A stretch of 64,000 nucleotides of DNA from DASSUW01 sp963759375. Its GTDB lineage: Bacteria; Actinomycetota; Thermoleophilia; Solirubrobacterales; Solirubrobacteraceae. Both the position numbers and the translations under genes were made by a program. Numbering within the stretch: the first letter of the stretch is position 1; the number at the start of each line of letters is the position of its first letter. Where the stretch lies: NCBI GenBank assembly GCA_963759375.1, contig CAVWYY010000003.1, positions 1 to 64,000 on the forward strand. The letters are read 5' to 3'. Below are positions 43,295 through 52,395 of this stretch, one piece after another. The notes beneath the pieces are model-generated. The model had not been told where the DNA came from. It saw nothing but the letters and a program-made list of their open reading frames with translations, and ran no database searches.

Positions 43295-43978
43295 ATGGCC
43301 GACGCCGCCGACCGCACCGCCCGGGTGCTCGCGCTCGTGATCGAGCGGTCGCCGCGCACGCTCGCGGAGCTGATCGCCGCGTGCCAGTCATCGGAGGAGG
43401 ACGTGCGCTTCTCGCTCGCCGCGCTCGAGCGGCACGGCCTGATCCGCTGGGAGGAAACGCAGGTCCGGTTCGCGCACGCCGAGCGCGACCTCACTGAGAT
43501 CGCCGAGCCGGCGATGCGCAGGCTCGCCGACGAGAGCGGCGAGACCGTGAACCTGATGGTGCGCAGCGCGGGCGGTGCCGAGGCGATCGCGCAGGTCGAC
43601 GGGCGGCACGTGCTGGGCGTGAGCAACTGGGTCGGGCGCGAGGTGCCCGACCACGCGAGCGCGGCCGGGAAGATCTTCCTCGCGTTCGGTGCCGACAAGC
43701 CCGCCGACCCGCTCGAGCGGCTCACCGCCCGGACGATCGTGCACGCGGAGCAGCTCGAGCGCGAGCTGACCGCCGTGCGCGAGCACGGGTTCGCCACGAT
43801 CGTCGACGAGCTGGAGATGGGCCTCGCCGCCGTCGCCGCCCCGATCAGGGACAGCGGCGGCGAGGTGGTCGGCGCCCTATCTGTCGCCGGCCCGACGGCC
43901 CGTCTGGGACCGTCGCGGCTCGGGATCGTCGGCCGGCTCGCGGTCGAGCAGGCGGACGCCGTGTCTAAAGCGCTCTAG
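43295..43978 (+). CDS. IclR family transcriptional regulator
   Basis: 227 aa, ATG at 43295. The N-terminal HTH (RTLAELIAACQSSEEDVRFSLAALERHGLI) precedes the IclR effector domain (LADESGETVNLMVRSAGG, GVSNWVGREVPDHASAAGKIFLAF, VDELEMGLAAVAAPI). TATCGT at 43283-43288 lies 6 nt before the ATG without a Shine-Dalgarno sequence, fitting a leaderless message. IclR proteins control catabolic genes. No obvious target adjoins it; the MFS gene at 44166 is convergent. Confidence 0.85.
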   Translation: MADAADRTARVLALVIERSPRTLAELIAACQSSEEDVRFSLAALERHGLIRWEETQVRFAHAERDLTEIAEPAMRRLADESGETVNLMVRSAGGAEAIAQVDGRHVLGVSNWVGREVPDHASAAGKIFLAFGADKPADPLERLTARTIVHAEQLERELTAVREHGFATIVDELEMGLAAVAAPIRDSGGEVVGALSVAGPTARLGPSRLGIVGRLAVEQADAVSKAL

Positions 43979-44165
43979 GTGTCCTAGGCGGGGATGGCGC
44001 CAAGCTCGAGCCGCTTGGGGCTCCAGCGGGCGCGGGCCCGGCGGTGGCGCTTGATCAGTCGGAGCATCTTGGTCATGTCAGAGAGGGGGTCGGGGAGGAC
44101 CTCGACGACATTAGGCGCCCTCCCCGCCGAATTCGTGCCGGGCACCCGGCCGATCGGGGGTGCGG

Positions 44166-45701
44166 CTACCGCGACCACGCCGGTGCCGGCGACCCCAGGT
44201 CGGGCGCGACCGCCGGGCGTCCGCTGGGCAGGCGCAGGAGGACGAGCACGGCGCCCGCGAGTGCGACCGCGGCGGCGGCCGTGAGCCCCATGCCGAGCGC
44301 CTCGGTGAACGCGCGGCCGGCGGTGTCGGCGAGCTGTTGGCCCGCCTCGCCGCCCACCTGCTGGGCGATCGCATGGGCGGCGCCGACCGACTCGTCCGCG
44401 CCGGCCGGAGCGCCGAGCATGTCGCCCGAGTAGGCGCTGCCGATGATCGAGCCGATGACGGCGACGCCGAGCGCGCCGCCGACCTGGCGGGTGACGTCGC
44501 TCATCGCCGATCCGACGCCCGCCTTGGCCTCGGGCACGGCGCTCATCACGGAGTCGGTGGCCGGCGCCATCGTCGCGCCCATCGACAGGGCGAGGCCGAA
44601 GCTCACGAGCGCGAGCAGCGCAGGCGCCATCTCAGGCGTCCACGCGAGGCTGGTGCTGAGCACGGCGGCGACGCCGAACAGGCCGCCCGCGATGACCCGC
44701 GAGCGCCCGACCTTGCCGACGAGGTGGTTCGACGCGCCCGCGCCGATGACCAGGCCGAGGGCGAGCGGCAGCATCGCCGCGCCCGCCTCCAGCGCGCTGA
44801 AGCCGTGCGCGAACTGGAGGAACTGCGTGAACGCGAAGACCGAGCCCATCATCGCGAAGAACACGAGACCGACGGCGAGCGATGCCACGGTGAAGCTCGG
44901 GTTCGAGAAGAAGCGCAGCGGCAGCATCGGCGACGCGACCCGGCGCTCCCAGGCGACGAATGCGACGCCGAACAGCGCCGCGGCCGCGAACGAGGCGAGC
45001 ACGACCGGGTCGGTCCAGCCGCGGGGCGTCGCCTCGATGATCGCGTAGACCAGCGTGACGAGCGTCGCGATCGACAGGGCGGCGCCCGGGAGGTCGAACG
45101 CGCCCGGCTTGGGGTCGCGGCTCTCAGGGACGAGCACGAGGCCGGCGACGAGCGCGATGCCGACGATCGGCACGTTGAGCCAGAACACCGAGCTCCACGA
45201 GGAGAACTCGAGCAGGAGGCCGCCGACGAACGGCCCGAGGCCGATGCCCACGCCGGCGATCGCGGACCAGATACCGATCGCCTTGCCGCGCTCCTCGCGC
45301 GGGAAGATGTCCATGATCACCGACAGGGTGGCCGGCATGATCATCGCCCCGCCGATGCCCATCACGGCGCGCAGCACGATCAGCTGGTCGGCGTTACTCG
45401 CGAACGCGGCGAGCACGCTCGCCACGCCGAAGAGCACGAGACCTGACTGCAACGCCCGCTTGCGCCCGAAGCGGTCGCCGAGCGTGCCCATCGTGAGCAG
45501 GACGCCGGCGAACGACAGCAGGTAGGCGTCGACGATCCATTGCAGCGTCGACCCGGAGGCCGAGAAATGAGTCTGCAGCGTCGGCAGCGCGACGTTGAGC
45601 ACCGTGTTGTCGAGCCCGATGATGAGCAGGCTCAGGGACAACACGGCGAGCGTCTTCCAGCGCCGTGCGTATGCCTTCGGGTCGATCGTGTCGGGTCGCA
45701 T
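44166..45701 (-). CDS. MFS drug/proton antiporter, DHA2 (EmrB/QacA) type, second copy
   Basis: 511 aa; AGGAG lies about 8 nt before the ATG at 45701. About 14 membrane helices are predicted, and helix 1 reads SLSLLIIGLDNTVLNVALPTLQ, a typical DHA2 start, followed by GDRFGRKRAL. It is translationally separate from the small protein 13 bp upstream but very likely in the same operon. The substrate is unknown. It is divergent in sequence from the exporter at 10530, so the two are separate lineages. Confidence 0.9.
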   Translation of the reverse strand: MRPDTIDPKAYARRWKTLAVLSLSLLIIGLDNTVLNVALPTLQTHFSASGSTLQWIVDAYLLSFAGVLLTMGTLGDRFGRKRALQSGLVLFGVASVLAAFASNADQLIVLRAVMGIGGAMIMPATLSVIMDIFPREERGKAIGIWSAIAGVGIGLGPFVGGLLLEFSSWSSVFWLNVPIVGIALVAGLVLVPESRDPKPGAFDLPGAALSIATLVTLVYAIIEATPRGWTDPVVLASFAAAALFGVAFVAWERRVASPMLPLRFFSNPSFTVASLAVGLVFFAMMGSVFAFTQFLQFAHGFSALEAGAAMLPLALGLVIGAGASNHLVGKVGRSRVIAGGLFGVAAVLSTSLAWTPEMAPALLALVSFGLALSMGATMAPATDSVMSAVPEAKAGVGSAMSDVTRQVGGALGVAVIGSIIGSAYSGDMLGAPAGADESVGAAHAIAQQVGGEAGQQLADTAGRAFTEALGMGLTAAAAVALAGAVLVLLRLPSGRPAVAPDLGSPAPAWSR

Positions 45702-45714
45702 GGGGGAGCTCCTG

Positions 45715-45957
45715 TCAGGGGATCTGGACGTCGCGCACGGGGATCGCGTCGGTGCGGCGCGCGACATAGGGCGGCAGGAACGCGAGCGCGGCCTGCCGGT
45801 TCGCGGCCTCCACGCGCCACCAGAGGGCGTGGCCGCCCTCCAGGCAGGTGGAGGCCGCCGGGCGCCCGCGCAGCGGGCTGTCGAATCCCTGCCAGGCCGC
45901 GAATGCCACGGCGCATTCGCCGGGCGAGTGGTGGTGGCGGAGCAGGAACGGCGGCAT
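45715..45957 (-). CDS. small conserved actinobacterial protein
   Basis: 80 aa; ATG at 45957 gives MPPFLLRHHHSPGECAVAFAAW, a good beginning; a longer frame to 45993 adds a low-complexity tail. It carries GHALWWRVEAANRQAAL and ends VRDVQIP, matching a widespread small alpha/beta protein family of unknown function. It sits 13 bp before the exporter gene and shares its orientation. Confidence 0.65.
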   Translation of the reverse strand: MPPFLLRHHHSPGECAVAFAAWQGFDSPLRGRPAASTCLEGGHALWWRVEAANRQAALAFLPPYVARRTDAIPVRDVQIP

Positions 45958-46044
45958 GACGGTCAGCCTGCTGGACGGCCGCTCGCGGCACATCAGGGAC
46001 GACCCCGCAACCAGGACCCCTTAGTGCACCCGTAGAGTGGGCAC

Positions 46045-48897
46045 GTGGCGCCTCGTCCCGAGGACCCGGTCGGGAGGCGGCCTGAGCTCGAGCGGCTCGG
46101 GGAGGCGCTGGACGAGCTGGACCGCGGGACCACCGCCTGCCTGGCCGTCGAAGGGGAGCCGGGCATCGGCAAATCGCGGCTGCTGGCCGCGCTGCGGGAG
46201 CGCGCCGAGGACCGCCGGCACCTGGTCCTCGCGGGATCGGCGGCCGAATTCGAGCAGGATCTGCCGTTCGGCGTCTGGGTCGACGCGCTCGACGCCTACG
46301 TCGCCTCGCAGGACCTCGATCCCGACGTGCTCGGCGACCTCGTCGGCGTCCTCCCGTCGCTGCGCGGCGGCGGGGCCGCCCACGGCGACGAGCGCCACCG
46401 GGTGCAGCGCGCGATCCGCGCGCTCCTCGAGTTGATCGCGCACGACAAGCCGCTCGTGCTCGTGCTCGACGACCTGCACTGGAGCGACGCCGCGTCGATC
46501 GACGTGGTCGCCGCGCTGCTGCGCCGACCTCCCGCGGGACGCGTCCTGCTGGCGCTCGGATATCGCTCCGGCCAGGCGCCGCCCAGGCTCGCTGCGGCGC
46601 TGGTGGCGCCATCCGTGACGCTCATGGAGCTCGGCCCGTTGAGCAAGGACGACAGCGCAGCCCTGGCCGGGAGCGGCTGGGACGCCGCCCAGCGCGCGGC
46701 GATCTACGAGCAGAGCGGCGGGAACCCGTTCTACACGCTGCAGCTGGCGCGGGCGGCACACCGGCCGTCACGCAGCGCCACCGGCGACCGTCTCGCGCTC
46801 GATACCGGCGTGCCGCGGCTCGTCGCCGCGGCGCTCGTCGAGGAGCTCGACGGCCTGTCCGCCGATGCCCGCGCGCTCGCGAGCGCCGGCGCGATCGCCG
46901 GTGACCCGTTCGAGCCAGAGCTCGGCTACGCGATCGCCGAGCTCGACCCCCAGGCCGGGATGGTCGCGCTGGACGAGCTGCTCGACGCGCGGCTGCTCCT
47001 CCCCACCGAGGTCCCGCGGCGCTTCAGGTTCCGCCACCCGCTCGTCCGACGTGCGGTCTACGAGTCCACCAAGGGCGGTTGGCGCCTCGCGGCGCACGCG
47101 CGAGCCGATCAGGCCCTCGCGCGCGAGGGCGCATCGGCGACCGCGCGCGCCCACCACGTCGAGCAGTCGGCGACGCGCGGTGACGGCGGCGCGATCGAGC
47201 TGCTGCTCCGCGCCGGCGACGCCAACGCTCCTCGTGCACCGTCCGCCGCCGCCCGCTGGTACGCGGCAGCGCTCCGGCTGATCCCGGAGGACGACCGGCC
47301 GGCACGCCTGCGCACCCTGATGAAGCTCGCGCAGATGCAGCAGTCCACCGGCGACCTCGAGCGCTGCTCCGCCACGCTGCTGGAGGCGATCGAGCTCGTC
47401 CCCGGCGACGACACCGCCCTGCGCCTCCGGCTCACCTCCGCGTGCGCCGCGTGCGAGAACTTCCTCGGCCGCCACGAGCTCGCGGAACGGCGGCTCGTCG
47501 CGACCGCGAAGCTGCTCCCCGAAGGCTCCCGCGAGGCGGTGGTCGCGCTGCTGGACCTTGCGACCGGCGCGTTCTTCACGCTCGAGTTCGAGCGGATGTG
47601 CGACATGGCCAGACGCGGGCTCGCGGCCGCCCGGGCGTTCGGCGAACCGCCGCTCGTGGGCGCGGCGGCGGCCGTGCTCGCGCACGGCTGCGCCAACGCC
47701 GGGCTGGTCGCCGAGGCGAGCTCCAGCGCCGACGAGGCCGGCGCGCGTCTCGACGACCTCCCGGACGACACGCTCGCGCTGTACCTCGACACCGTCAGTC
47801 GCCTCGCCTGGGCCGAGTACCTCATCGAGCGCTTCGACGATTCGATCCGCCACGCCGCGCGCGGCGTGGCCGTGGCCCGCGCCACCGGCCAGGGCCAGTT
47901 CGCCCAGCTGATCCTCACCGCACAGGCGCTGAGTACGGCGACCCGAGGGGATCTGTCAGCGGCCACTGCGCTGCAGGAGGAGGCGATCGAGACCGCCGAG
48001 CTCGCCGCCAACGACTACCTGACCAGCGGCGTGCTCACCGCAAGCGCGAACATCGCGGTAGTGGCCGGTGACCTCGACGCTTCCCGGCGCGCGGCCGAGC
48101 GGAGCGTCGACTGCGTGGCCGACGCCGAAGGCGGGCACCTTGCCGCGATGGCCCGCGTGCGCCTCGCGGTGACGCTGCGCGAGCTGGGCGCCTCCGGCGC
48201 CGACACGGAGGAGCTCGTGGCCGCCGCCGGAGGCTGGAAGCTGCCCCGTATCACCGGCCGCTGGCGGATGCAGTACCTGGAGGCTCTTACGCGCATGGAT
48301 GTCGACGGCGGCCGCGTAGAGGAAGCCGCGGCCTTCGCCGGCCTGGCCGAGACGACAGCGGCCGGGCTCGGCCTGCCGCTCGCCGGTGCGCTCGCGCGCC
48401 GCGCGCGTGCGCGCGTCCTGCTCGCGAACGGGCAGGGAGCGGAGGCCGCCGCTCTGGCGCTCATGAGCGCCGCGGACGCGGACGGCGCCGGGGCGCCGAT
48501 CGAGGCCGCGAGGTCGCGGGTTCTCGCCGGCCGGGCGCTGAGCGTGGCCGGCGATCGCGCCCAGGCGATCGCGCTGCTCCGCGCGGCCGAGCGTGAGCTC
48601 GACGATCGCGGCGCACTGCGCGACCGCGCCGACGCGCGCCGAGAGATGCGGAGGCTCGGGGCCCGCACGGAGCCGCGCGGCCCGGCCGGCGGGGACGGCG
48701 GCGGGTTCGACTCGCTGTCACGGCGCGAGCGTGAGGTGGCGATCCTGGTCACCGAGCGCAAGACCAACAAGGAGGTCGCCGACGAGCTGTTCCTCAGCGA
48801 GAAGACGATCGAGACCCACCTCCGCAACATCTTCGCCAAGCTCGGGGCCGGCTCCCGCGTGGATGTCGCGCGGGCGGTCGAGCGCAGTCAGCGCTGA
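46045..48897 (+). CDS. large LuxR-family regulator with ATPase (LAL), second copy
   Basis: 950 aa from a GTG at 46045. Walker A GEPGIGKSRLL lies near 37-47, Walker B LVLVLDDLHWSD near 140-151, TPR-type helices fill 300-850, and the C-terminal HTH reads LSRREREVAILVTERKTNKEVADELFLSEKTIETHL. TAGAGT (46033-46038) is 6 nt before the GTG with no Shine-Dalgarno sequence, consistent with leaderless translation. It is divergent from the small protein/MFS operon and is a candidate regulator of it. It ends 10 bp inside the convergent Fe-S gene. Confidence 0.9.
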   Translation: MAPRPEDPVGRRPELERLGEALDELDRGTTACLAVEGEPGIGKSRLLAALRERAEDRRHLVLAGSAAEFEQDLPFGVWVDALDAYVASQDLDPDVLGDLVGVLPSLRGGGAAHGDERHRVQRAIRALLELIAHDKPLVLVLDDLHWSDAASIDVVAALLRRPPAGRVLLALGYRSGQAPPRLAAALVAPSVTLMELGPLSKDDSAALAGSGWDAAQRAAIYEQSGGNPFYTLQLARAAHRPSRSATGDRLALDTGVPRLVAAALVEELDGLSADARALASAGAIAGDPFEPELGYAIAELDPQAGMVALDELLDARLLLPTEVPRRFRFRHPLVRRAVYESTKGGWRLAAHARADQALAREGASATARAHHVEQSATRGDGGAIELLLRAGDANAPRAPSAAARWYAAALRLIPEDDRPARLRTLMKLAQMQQSTGDLERCSATLLEAIELVPGDDTALRLRLTSACAACENFLGRHELAERRLVATAKLLPEGSREAVVALLDLATGAFFTLEFERMCDMARRGLAAARAFGEPPLVGAAAAVLAHGCANAGLVAEASSSADEAGARLDDLPDDTLALYLDTVSRLAWAEYLIERFDDSIRHAARGVAVARATGQGQFAQLILTAQALSTATRGDLSAATALQEEAIETAELAANDYLTSGVLTASANIAVVAGDLDASRRAAERSVDCVADAEGGHLAAMARVRLAVTLRELGASGADTEELVAAAGGWKLPRITGRWRMQYLEALTRMDVDGGRVEEAAAFAGLAETTAAGLGLPLAGALARRARARVLLANGQGAEAAALALMSAADADGAGAPIEAARSRVLAGRALSVAGDRAQAIALLRAAERELDDRGALRDRADARREMRRLGARTEPRGPAGGDGGGFDSLSRREREVAILVTERKTNKEVADELFLSEKTIETHLRNIFAKLGAGSRVDVARAVERSQR

Positions 48898-50750
48898 TCG
48901 TCGACCGACTCGGCGAGCAGCGTGGCGACGTCGGCAACGCGCATGTCGCGCCCGCTGCTGCGCACGCCGTCGTCGAGCATCACCGTGCAGAACGGGCAGG
49001 CGACGGCCAGCGTCTCGGCGCCGGTCTCGGCCGCCTCGCGCACACGCTCCTCGTTGATCGGGCGCTCGCGCTCCTCCATCCACATGTGCGCGCCGCCGGC
49101 GCCGCAGCAGAACGTGCGCTTCTCGCGCCGCTCCATCTCGATCGGCTTGCCGACCGCGGCGGCGAGCTCGCGCGGCGACGCCGTCACGTCGTTGTGGCGG
49201 GCCAGGTAGCAGGAGTCGTGGTAGGTGATCGTCTGCTCGCCCCCGGCCGGCGCGATGCGGCCCTCGCGCACGAGCGACGCCAGCAGCTCGCTGTGGTGCA
49301 CGACCTCGTACCGCCCGCCGAAGTCCGGGTACTCGTTGGCCAGCGTGTTGAAGCAGTGCGGGCAGCTGGCGACGATCTTCGTCACGCCGGCCTCGTTGAG
49401 CGTCTCGACGTTCTGCTCGGCGTATGCCTGGTAGACGAACTCGTTGCCCATGCGCCGCGCCGGGTCGCCCGTGCACGCCTCGAGCGGGCCGAGGATCGCG
49501 AAGTCGACGCCCGCGGCACCGAGCAGCTTCGCCGTCGAGCGCGCGCTCTCCCGCGCGCGCTCGTCGTACGACGCGGCGCAGCCCACCCAGTACAGGTACT
49601 CCGGCACCGGGTCGCCGGGCTCGAGCACGCGAACGTCCAGCCCCTCGGCCCACGCGGCGCGCTCGGCCTGCGGCTTGCCCCACGGGTTCGACTGGCGCTC
49701 GACGTCGCGCAGCATCGTCTCGGCCTCGCTCGGGAACCGCGACTCGACCATCACGAGGTGGCGCCGCAGGTCGACGATGTGGTCGATGTGCTCGATGTTG
49801 ACCGGGCACGCCTCGACACAGGCGCCGCACGTGACGCAGTCCCACGCCATCTCCTCGAGCTGCGCGGTGCCGGCCACCGGCGGGCCTTCGTAGTCGCCGG
49901 CCAGCGCCTTCGGCCCCTCCTCGAACAGGTGGTCGCGCACGCCCATGATCACGAGCTTGGGCGAGAGGACCTTGCCGGTCGCGTACGCCGGGCAGGCGTC
50001 CTGGCAGCGCCCGCACTCGGTGCACGAGAACGCGTCCATCATCTGCTTCCACGTCAGGTCCTCGACGGTCCCGATGCCGAAGCGCATGTCCTCCTCGGGC
50101 GTGTCCTCGTCGAACTTCAGCGGCTCGAGCCGGCCGCGCGCGCGGGTGCGCCCGAAGTACACGTTGACCGCCGCGGTGGCGATGTGCAGGTGCTTGGAGT
50201 GCGGCAGGTAGGCGAGGAAGCCGAGGATCAGCAGCACGTGCGCCCACGCGAACACGCGCGAGTCGGTCGCATGCAGCGCCAGCAGCGTCCCGACGATGCT
50301 CGCGATCCACAGGAGGATCAGGTCGGCCTCGCCGAGGTGGCTGCCCTCGAAGCGCCGCGGTCGCACGACCTTGCGGATGTAGAACGCGGTCGCCACGCCG
50401 ATCAGCGCGAGCACGCAGAAGACGTCGGACAGCGCGTCGTACCACGGCCAGTCCGGCGCCGCGTCCGGGTCGACGATCTCGATCATCGCGATGAAGATCG
50501 CCGGGAACAGCACGATGAAGGCCCAGAAGATGAACGCGTGCATCAGGCCCGGAATCAGCCGCTGCAGCAGCTTGCGCTGGCCGACGACGACGACGGCCTC
50601 GGTCCGCAGGCGCTCGGGCACCGCGTCGGTGCGGTCGATGCCCGACGGGCGGCCCATCCGCACCAGCCGGGTGAGCAGGAGGGCGCGGCGGGCGAACAGG
50701 CCGCCGGCGACGGCGATGGCGACGGCGAGCGCGATCGCGCTCGCGATCAT
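48888..50750 (-). CDS. membrane Fe-S oxidoreductase, DgcB-like/heterodisulfide reductase-like
   Basis: 620 aa from the ATG at 50750, overlapping the etfA stop. About five or six helices fill the first 220 residues (LMHAFIFWAFIVLFPAIF, ADLILLWIASIVGTLLAL). Two 4Fe-4S motifs follow (CTECGRCQDACP, then CVTCGACVEACP), and two CCG-type domains (SCPHCFNTL, FCCGAGGAHMW) complete a HdrD/DgcB layout. Such proteins take electrons from ETF to membrane quinone in dimethylglycine and sarcosine oxidation. It closes the dehydrogenase-etfB-etfA operon, which supports that role. Confidence 0.85.
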   Translation of the reverse strand: MIASAIALAVAIAVAGGLFARRALLLTRLVRMGRPSGIDRTDAVPERLRTEAVVVVGQRKLLQRLIPGLMHAFIFWAFIVLFPAIFIAMIEIVDPDAAPDWPWYDALSDVFCVLALIGVATAFYIRKVVRPRRFEGSHLGEADLILLWIASIVGTLLALHATDSRVFAWAHVLLILGFLAYLPHSKHLHIATAAVNVYFGRTRARGRLEPLKFDEDTPEEDMRFGIGTVEDLTWKQMMDAFSCTECGRCQDACPAYATGKVLSPKLVIMGVRDHLFEEGPKALAGDYEGPPVAGTAQLEEMAWDCVTCGACVEACPVNIEHIDHIVDLRRHLVMVESRFPSEAETMLRDVERQSNPWGKPQAERAAWAEGLDVRVLEPGDPVPEYLYWVGCAASYDERARESARSTAKLLGAAGVDFAILGPLEACTGDPARRMGNEFVYQAYAEQNVETLNEAGVTKIVASCPHCFNTLANEYPDFGGRYEVVHHSELLASLVREGRIAPAGGEQTITYHDSCYLARHNDVTASPRELAAAVGKPIEMERREKRTFCCGAGGAHMWMEERERPINEERVREAAETGAETLAVACPFCTVMLDDGVRSSGRDMRVADVATLLAESVDDQR

Positions 50751-51643
50751 GACCCTCGCACCCGGCGCAGCTCGGCCGTGATCGCCGGGACGACCTCCAG
50801 CGCGTCGCCGATCACCGCGTAGTCGGCGCTCGCCATGATCGGCGCCTCGGGATCCGAGTTGATCGCCAGCAGCTTCTTCGCGCCCTTGCAGCCGGCCATG
50901 TGCTGCGTGGCGCCGCTGATGCCGCAGGGGATGTAGAGGTCCGGCGAGATCTTCGTACCGGTCTGGCCGACTTGGTCGGTGTGCGGGCGCCAGCCGGCCA
51001 TCGTCACGGCGCGCGAGCACCCGACGACGCCGCCGAGCAGCCCGGCCAGCTCCTCGAGCGGCGCGAAGCCCTCGGCCGAGCCGACGCCGCGCCCGCCGCT
51101 GACCACCACCGGCGCGTCGGCCAGCGACACGCCGCCGGTCGACTCGTCGATGCGGTCGACGACCCGCACGACCATGTCCTCGTCGCGCAGCTCCGGCGTG
51201 AACGTGCGCACCTCGGGCTCGCCATCGGCCGGCTCGATCGCCACCGCGTGCGGCGCAACCGTCATCAGCTTCACGTCGCCGTGCAGGCGCGCCTCCTCGA
51301 GCAGGCTGCCGCCCCAGCGCTGGCGCGTGATCTCGTCGCCGACCGCCTTGACGACGTTGGCCGCGAGCACGCCACCGGTCATCACCGCCGCGTGCGCGAG
51401 CACCTCGTTGCCGCGGTCGGTCCCCGCGGCGACGACGGTCGTGGGCGACAATCCGGCGATCGCCCGCGCCCACGCCTGCGGCGCATATCCGTCGATCTCC
51501 GCCACGTGCAGCGTCCGCACGCCGGTGACCGCGGGCGCCGAGCCGAACGCGATCGCCTCGACCTCCCCGTCGTACGCGCGCGCGAAGCTCAGCGCCTGCT
51601 GGGCGAGCTCGTCGCCGTCCTCGATGAACACCAGGACGCTCAT
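50747..51643 (-). CDS. etfA: electron transfer flavoprotein alpha subunit
   Basis: 298 aa. The family C-terminal FAD motif is visible: VVSGGRGVGSAEGFAPLEELA (about 189-209), then GATQHMAGCKGAKKLLAINSDPEAPI. N-terminal lobes match the ETF alpha fold. It works with EtfB as a soluble carrier. The start ATG overlaps the etfB stop and the stop overlaps the Fe-S protein start, so the three genes are one unit. The dedicated copy, next to the GcvT-fusion dehydrogenase, supports a link to methylated-amine oxidation rather than fatty-acid oxidation. Confidence 0.92.
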   Translation of the reverse strand: MSVLVFIEDGDELAQQALSFARAYDGEVEAIAFGSAPAVTGVRTLHVAEIDGYAPQAWARAIAGLSPTTVVAAGTDRGNEVLAHAAVMTGGVLAANVVKAVGDEITRQRWGGSLLEEARLHGDVKLMTVAPHAVAIEPADGEPEVRTFTPELRDEDMVVRVVDRIDESTGGVSLADAPVVVSGGRGVGSAEGFAPLEELAGLLGGVVGCSRAVTMAGWRPHTDQVGQTGTKISPDLYIPCGISGATQHMAGCKGAKKLLAINSDPEAPIMASADYAVIGDALEVVPAITAELRRVRGS

Positions 51644-52395
51644 GCGATCCCCAGCCGCTGGAACAGCTCGACGACCGCGGGCGCGGCGCCCGGGCCCTCG
51701 CCGAGCATCTCGGCCTGCTTGCCGCTGCCCTCGGGCACGACCAGCCGCACCATCTCCAGCCGCGGCTCGGCCGCGGCCGGCTGCAGCCGCTCGACCGGCT
51801 TGCGGCGGGCGCGCAGCTTCGCGGGCACCGACGGATAGCGCGGCAGGTTGATCCCCTCCTTGACCGTCACCACGGCCGGGAGCGGCACGCGGTAGACGTC
51901 GCGACCGGTGCCGACCTCCTGCTCGCAGCGCAGCGCGCCGTCCTCTACGGCGATCCCCTTCAGCCCGGTGGCGATCGGGCGCCCGAGCGCGTGCGCGACG
52001 CGGATGCCGACCTGGAACCCGCCCGAGTCGGCCGACTCGTTGCCGAAGACGATGAGGTCCGGCTGCGGGTCCTCGGCCCGGATCGCCTCGACCAGCGCCG
52101 CCGCCGTCGCCTCCGGGTCCCAGTCCGCGCCGTCGGTCTCGAGCAGCACGGCGCGGTCGGCGCCCAGCGCCATCGAGTCGCGCAGCTGCTCCTCGGCCTC
52201 GGCGGGCCCGAGCGTCATCACCGTCACCGAGCCGCCGCCCGCCTCGACGATCCGCACGGCCTCCTCGACGCCGCACTCCTCGTGCGGGCTGATCGTGAAG
52301 CCGAGGTGCCGGGTCTCGATCGCGCGCTCGTCGGCCGTGAGGACCATCTTGCCGCCGGTCAGCGGGACGCGCTTGACACAGACGAGGATGTTCAT
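51640..52395 (-). CDS. etfB: electron transfer flavoprotein beta subunit
   Basis: 251 aa. Opens MNILVCVKRVP and carries the family signature VTVKEGINLPRYPSVPAKLRA (about 169-189). Residues DLIVFGNESADSGGFQVG fit the AMP-binding region. Forms a heterodimer with EtfA. The start ATG overlaps the dehydrogenase stop. Confidence 0.92.
   Translation of the reverse strand: MNILVCVKRVPLTGGKMVLTADERAIETRHLGFTISPHEECGVEEAVRIVEAGGGSVTVMTLGPAEAEEQLRDSMALGADRAVLLETDGADWDPEATAAALVEAIRAEDPQPDLIVFGNESADSGGFQVGIRVAHALGRPIATGLKGIAVEDGALRCEQEVGTGRDVYRVPLPAVVTVKEGINLPRYPSVPAKLRARRKPVERLQPAAAEPRLEMVRLVVPEGSGKQAEMLGEGPGAAPAVVELFQRLGIA

Noticed and set aside
43984..44076. Possible 30-residue basic peptide on the minus strand (MTKMLRLIKRHRRARARW...)
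   Set aside because: It has no ribosome-binding site, and nothing else supports coding; it could be the tail of the gap next to the MFS gene.
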